NCBI GenBank assembly: GCA_040881945.1
Contig: JBBECF010000137.1
Coordinates: 1 to 18,684 of the forward strand
Direction of reading: 5' to 3'
DNA: 18,684 nt
DNA from: JBBECF01 sp040881945
Lineage (GTDB): Bacteria; Pseudomonadota; Alphaproteobacteria; Dongiales; Dongiaceae
Part shown: in pieces, positions 17,988 through 18,684 of the stretch
Layout: each line of letters begins with the position of its first letter
Numbering within the stretch: position 1 is the stretch's first letter
Made by a program: the position numbers and the translations under genes
The notes under the pieces: model-generated
What the model was told of the DNA's origin: nothing
What the model saw: the letters and a program-made list of their open reading frames with translations, nothing else
The model's database searches: none

Positions 17988-18016
17988 AATAGCCAAAGGG
18001 GGCGCCAAGATCGGCC

Positions 18017-18684
18017 GTGACTGCGATTCATGCACCGCCCCTCGACTTCGACCTCGGCGAGACCGCCGACCTGCTGCGCGAGCAGGTGGCCGCCTTCGCA
18101 TCGGTCGAGATCGCGCCGATCGCCGCCGCGATCGACCGCTCGAACGACTTTCCGGCCGGGCTGTGGCGCAAGATGGGCGGGCTCGGCCTGCTCGGCATCA
18201 CGGTCGAGGAAGAATACGGCGGGGCGGGCATGGGCTATCTCGAGCACGTCGTCGCGATGGAGGAGCTGAGCCGCGCCTCGGCCAGCGTCGGCCTCTCCTA
18301 CGGCGCCCATTCCAACCTCTGCGTCAACCAGATCCGCCGCCAGGGCAGCGCGGCGCAGAAGCGCAAATACCTGCCGAAGCTGATCGCCGGCGAGCATGTC
18401 GGCGCGCTCGCCATGAGCGAGCCCGGCGCCGGGTCGGACGTGGTCGGCATGCGGCTCAAGGCGACGCGGCGCGGCGACCGCTTCGTCCTCAACGGCTCGA
18501 AGATGTGGATCACCAACGGGCCGGACGCCGACGTCCTCGTCGTCTATGGCAAGACCGACGCCGACGCGGGCCCGCGCGGCATCACGGCGTTCCTGGTCGA
18601 GAAGGGCATGACCGGATTCTCGACGCCGCCGAAGCTCGACAAGCTCGGCATGCGCGGGTCGAACACCGGCGAGCTGGTGTTCCA
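18017..18684 (+). CDS. ivd: Isovaleryl-CoA dehydrogenase, N-terminal part (runs off window)
   Basis: The frame from GTG 18017 is open to the window end: 222 codons of about 390. It has the acyl-CoA dehydrogenase N-terminal helical domain (LGETADLLREQVAAFA, WRKMGGLGLLGITV) and the region EEYGGAGMGYLEHVVAMEELSRAS. The FAD/substrate signature LAMSEPGAGSDVVGM and WITNGPDAD then lead into the beta domain, ending at LGMRGSNTGELVF, a motif characteristic of isovaleryl-CoA dehydrogenases. The enzyme converts isovaleryl-CoA to 3-methylcrotonyl-CoA in leucine degradation. GTG is used because an in-frame TAG lies just upstream and the next in-frame ATG would cut off about 50 residues. The catalytic Glu lies beyond the window. 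Methylcrotonyl-CoA carboxylase genes may follow outside the window. Confidence 0.9.
   Translation, partial: MTAIHAPPLDFDLGETADLLREQVAAFASVEIAPIAAAIDRSNDFPAGLWRKMGGLGLLGITVEEEYGGAGMGYLEHVVAMEELSRASASVGLSYGAHSNLCVNQIRRQGSAAQKRKYLPKLIAGEHVGALAMSEPGAGSDVVGMRLKATRRGDRFVLNGSKMWITNGPDADVLVVYGKTDADAGPRGITAFLVEKGMTGFSTPPKLDKLGMRGSNTGELVF

Overview
The window looks like a chromosomal segment of a high-GC alphaproteobacterium. I infer this from the GC-rich, G/C-ending codons of the core genes, the set of genes (propionyl-CoA carboxylase, intracellular PHB depolymerase, NADP-malic enzyme MaeB, isovaleryl-CoA dehydrogenase) and the interspersed palindromic repeats. No species can be named from the sequence alone.

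Layout. Positions 1-353 are very GC-rich and non-coding. A 1493-codon minus-strand gene (354-4835) encodes a large UPF1-like SF1 helicase with a C-terminal Vsr/DUF559-type nuclease domain and a zinc knuckle. Its base composition is clearly lower in GC than the core genes. Just upstream of its 5' end lies a textbook-regular CRISPR-like array (4916-5215): five 36-bp repeats and four unrelated 30-bp spacers at an exact 66-bp period. No cas1, cas2 or recognisable effector is present in the window. A perfect 21-bp-stem palindrome separates the array from the core block.

The core block (5462-15326) holds phaZ (minus); pccB, pccA and an acylphosphatase gene (plus); lipB (minus, tail-to-tail with the acylphosphatase gene); tRNA-Leu(GAG); then maeB and mgtE with ATGA start/stop overlap. 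These genes process acyl-CoA and C3/C4 units: PHB mobilisation, propionyl-CoA to methylmalonyl-CoA, and malate to pyruvate with NADPH, alongside lipoate attachment and Mg2+ uptake.

The right part (15327-18684) is an accessory patch. It contains an intact Phd-type antitoxin gene whose VapC/PIN toxin partner survives only as a short, stop-interrupted remnant; a dispersed inverted repeat; a truncated duplicate of the isovaleryl-CoA dehydrogenase gene with an in-frame 180-bp internal deletion; a lower-GC three-gene operon (HigB-like toxin, HigA-like XRE antitoxin, and an unidentified 225-aa protein coupled by ATGA overlap); and the intact 5' part of isovaleryl-CoA dehydrogenase, which runs off the window.

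The two candidates for undescribed biology are the helicase-nuclease next to the orphan CRISPR-like array, and the three-gene toxin-antitoxin-like operon with an unknown third protein.
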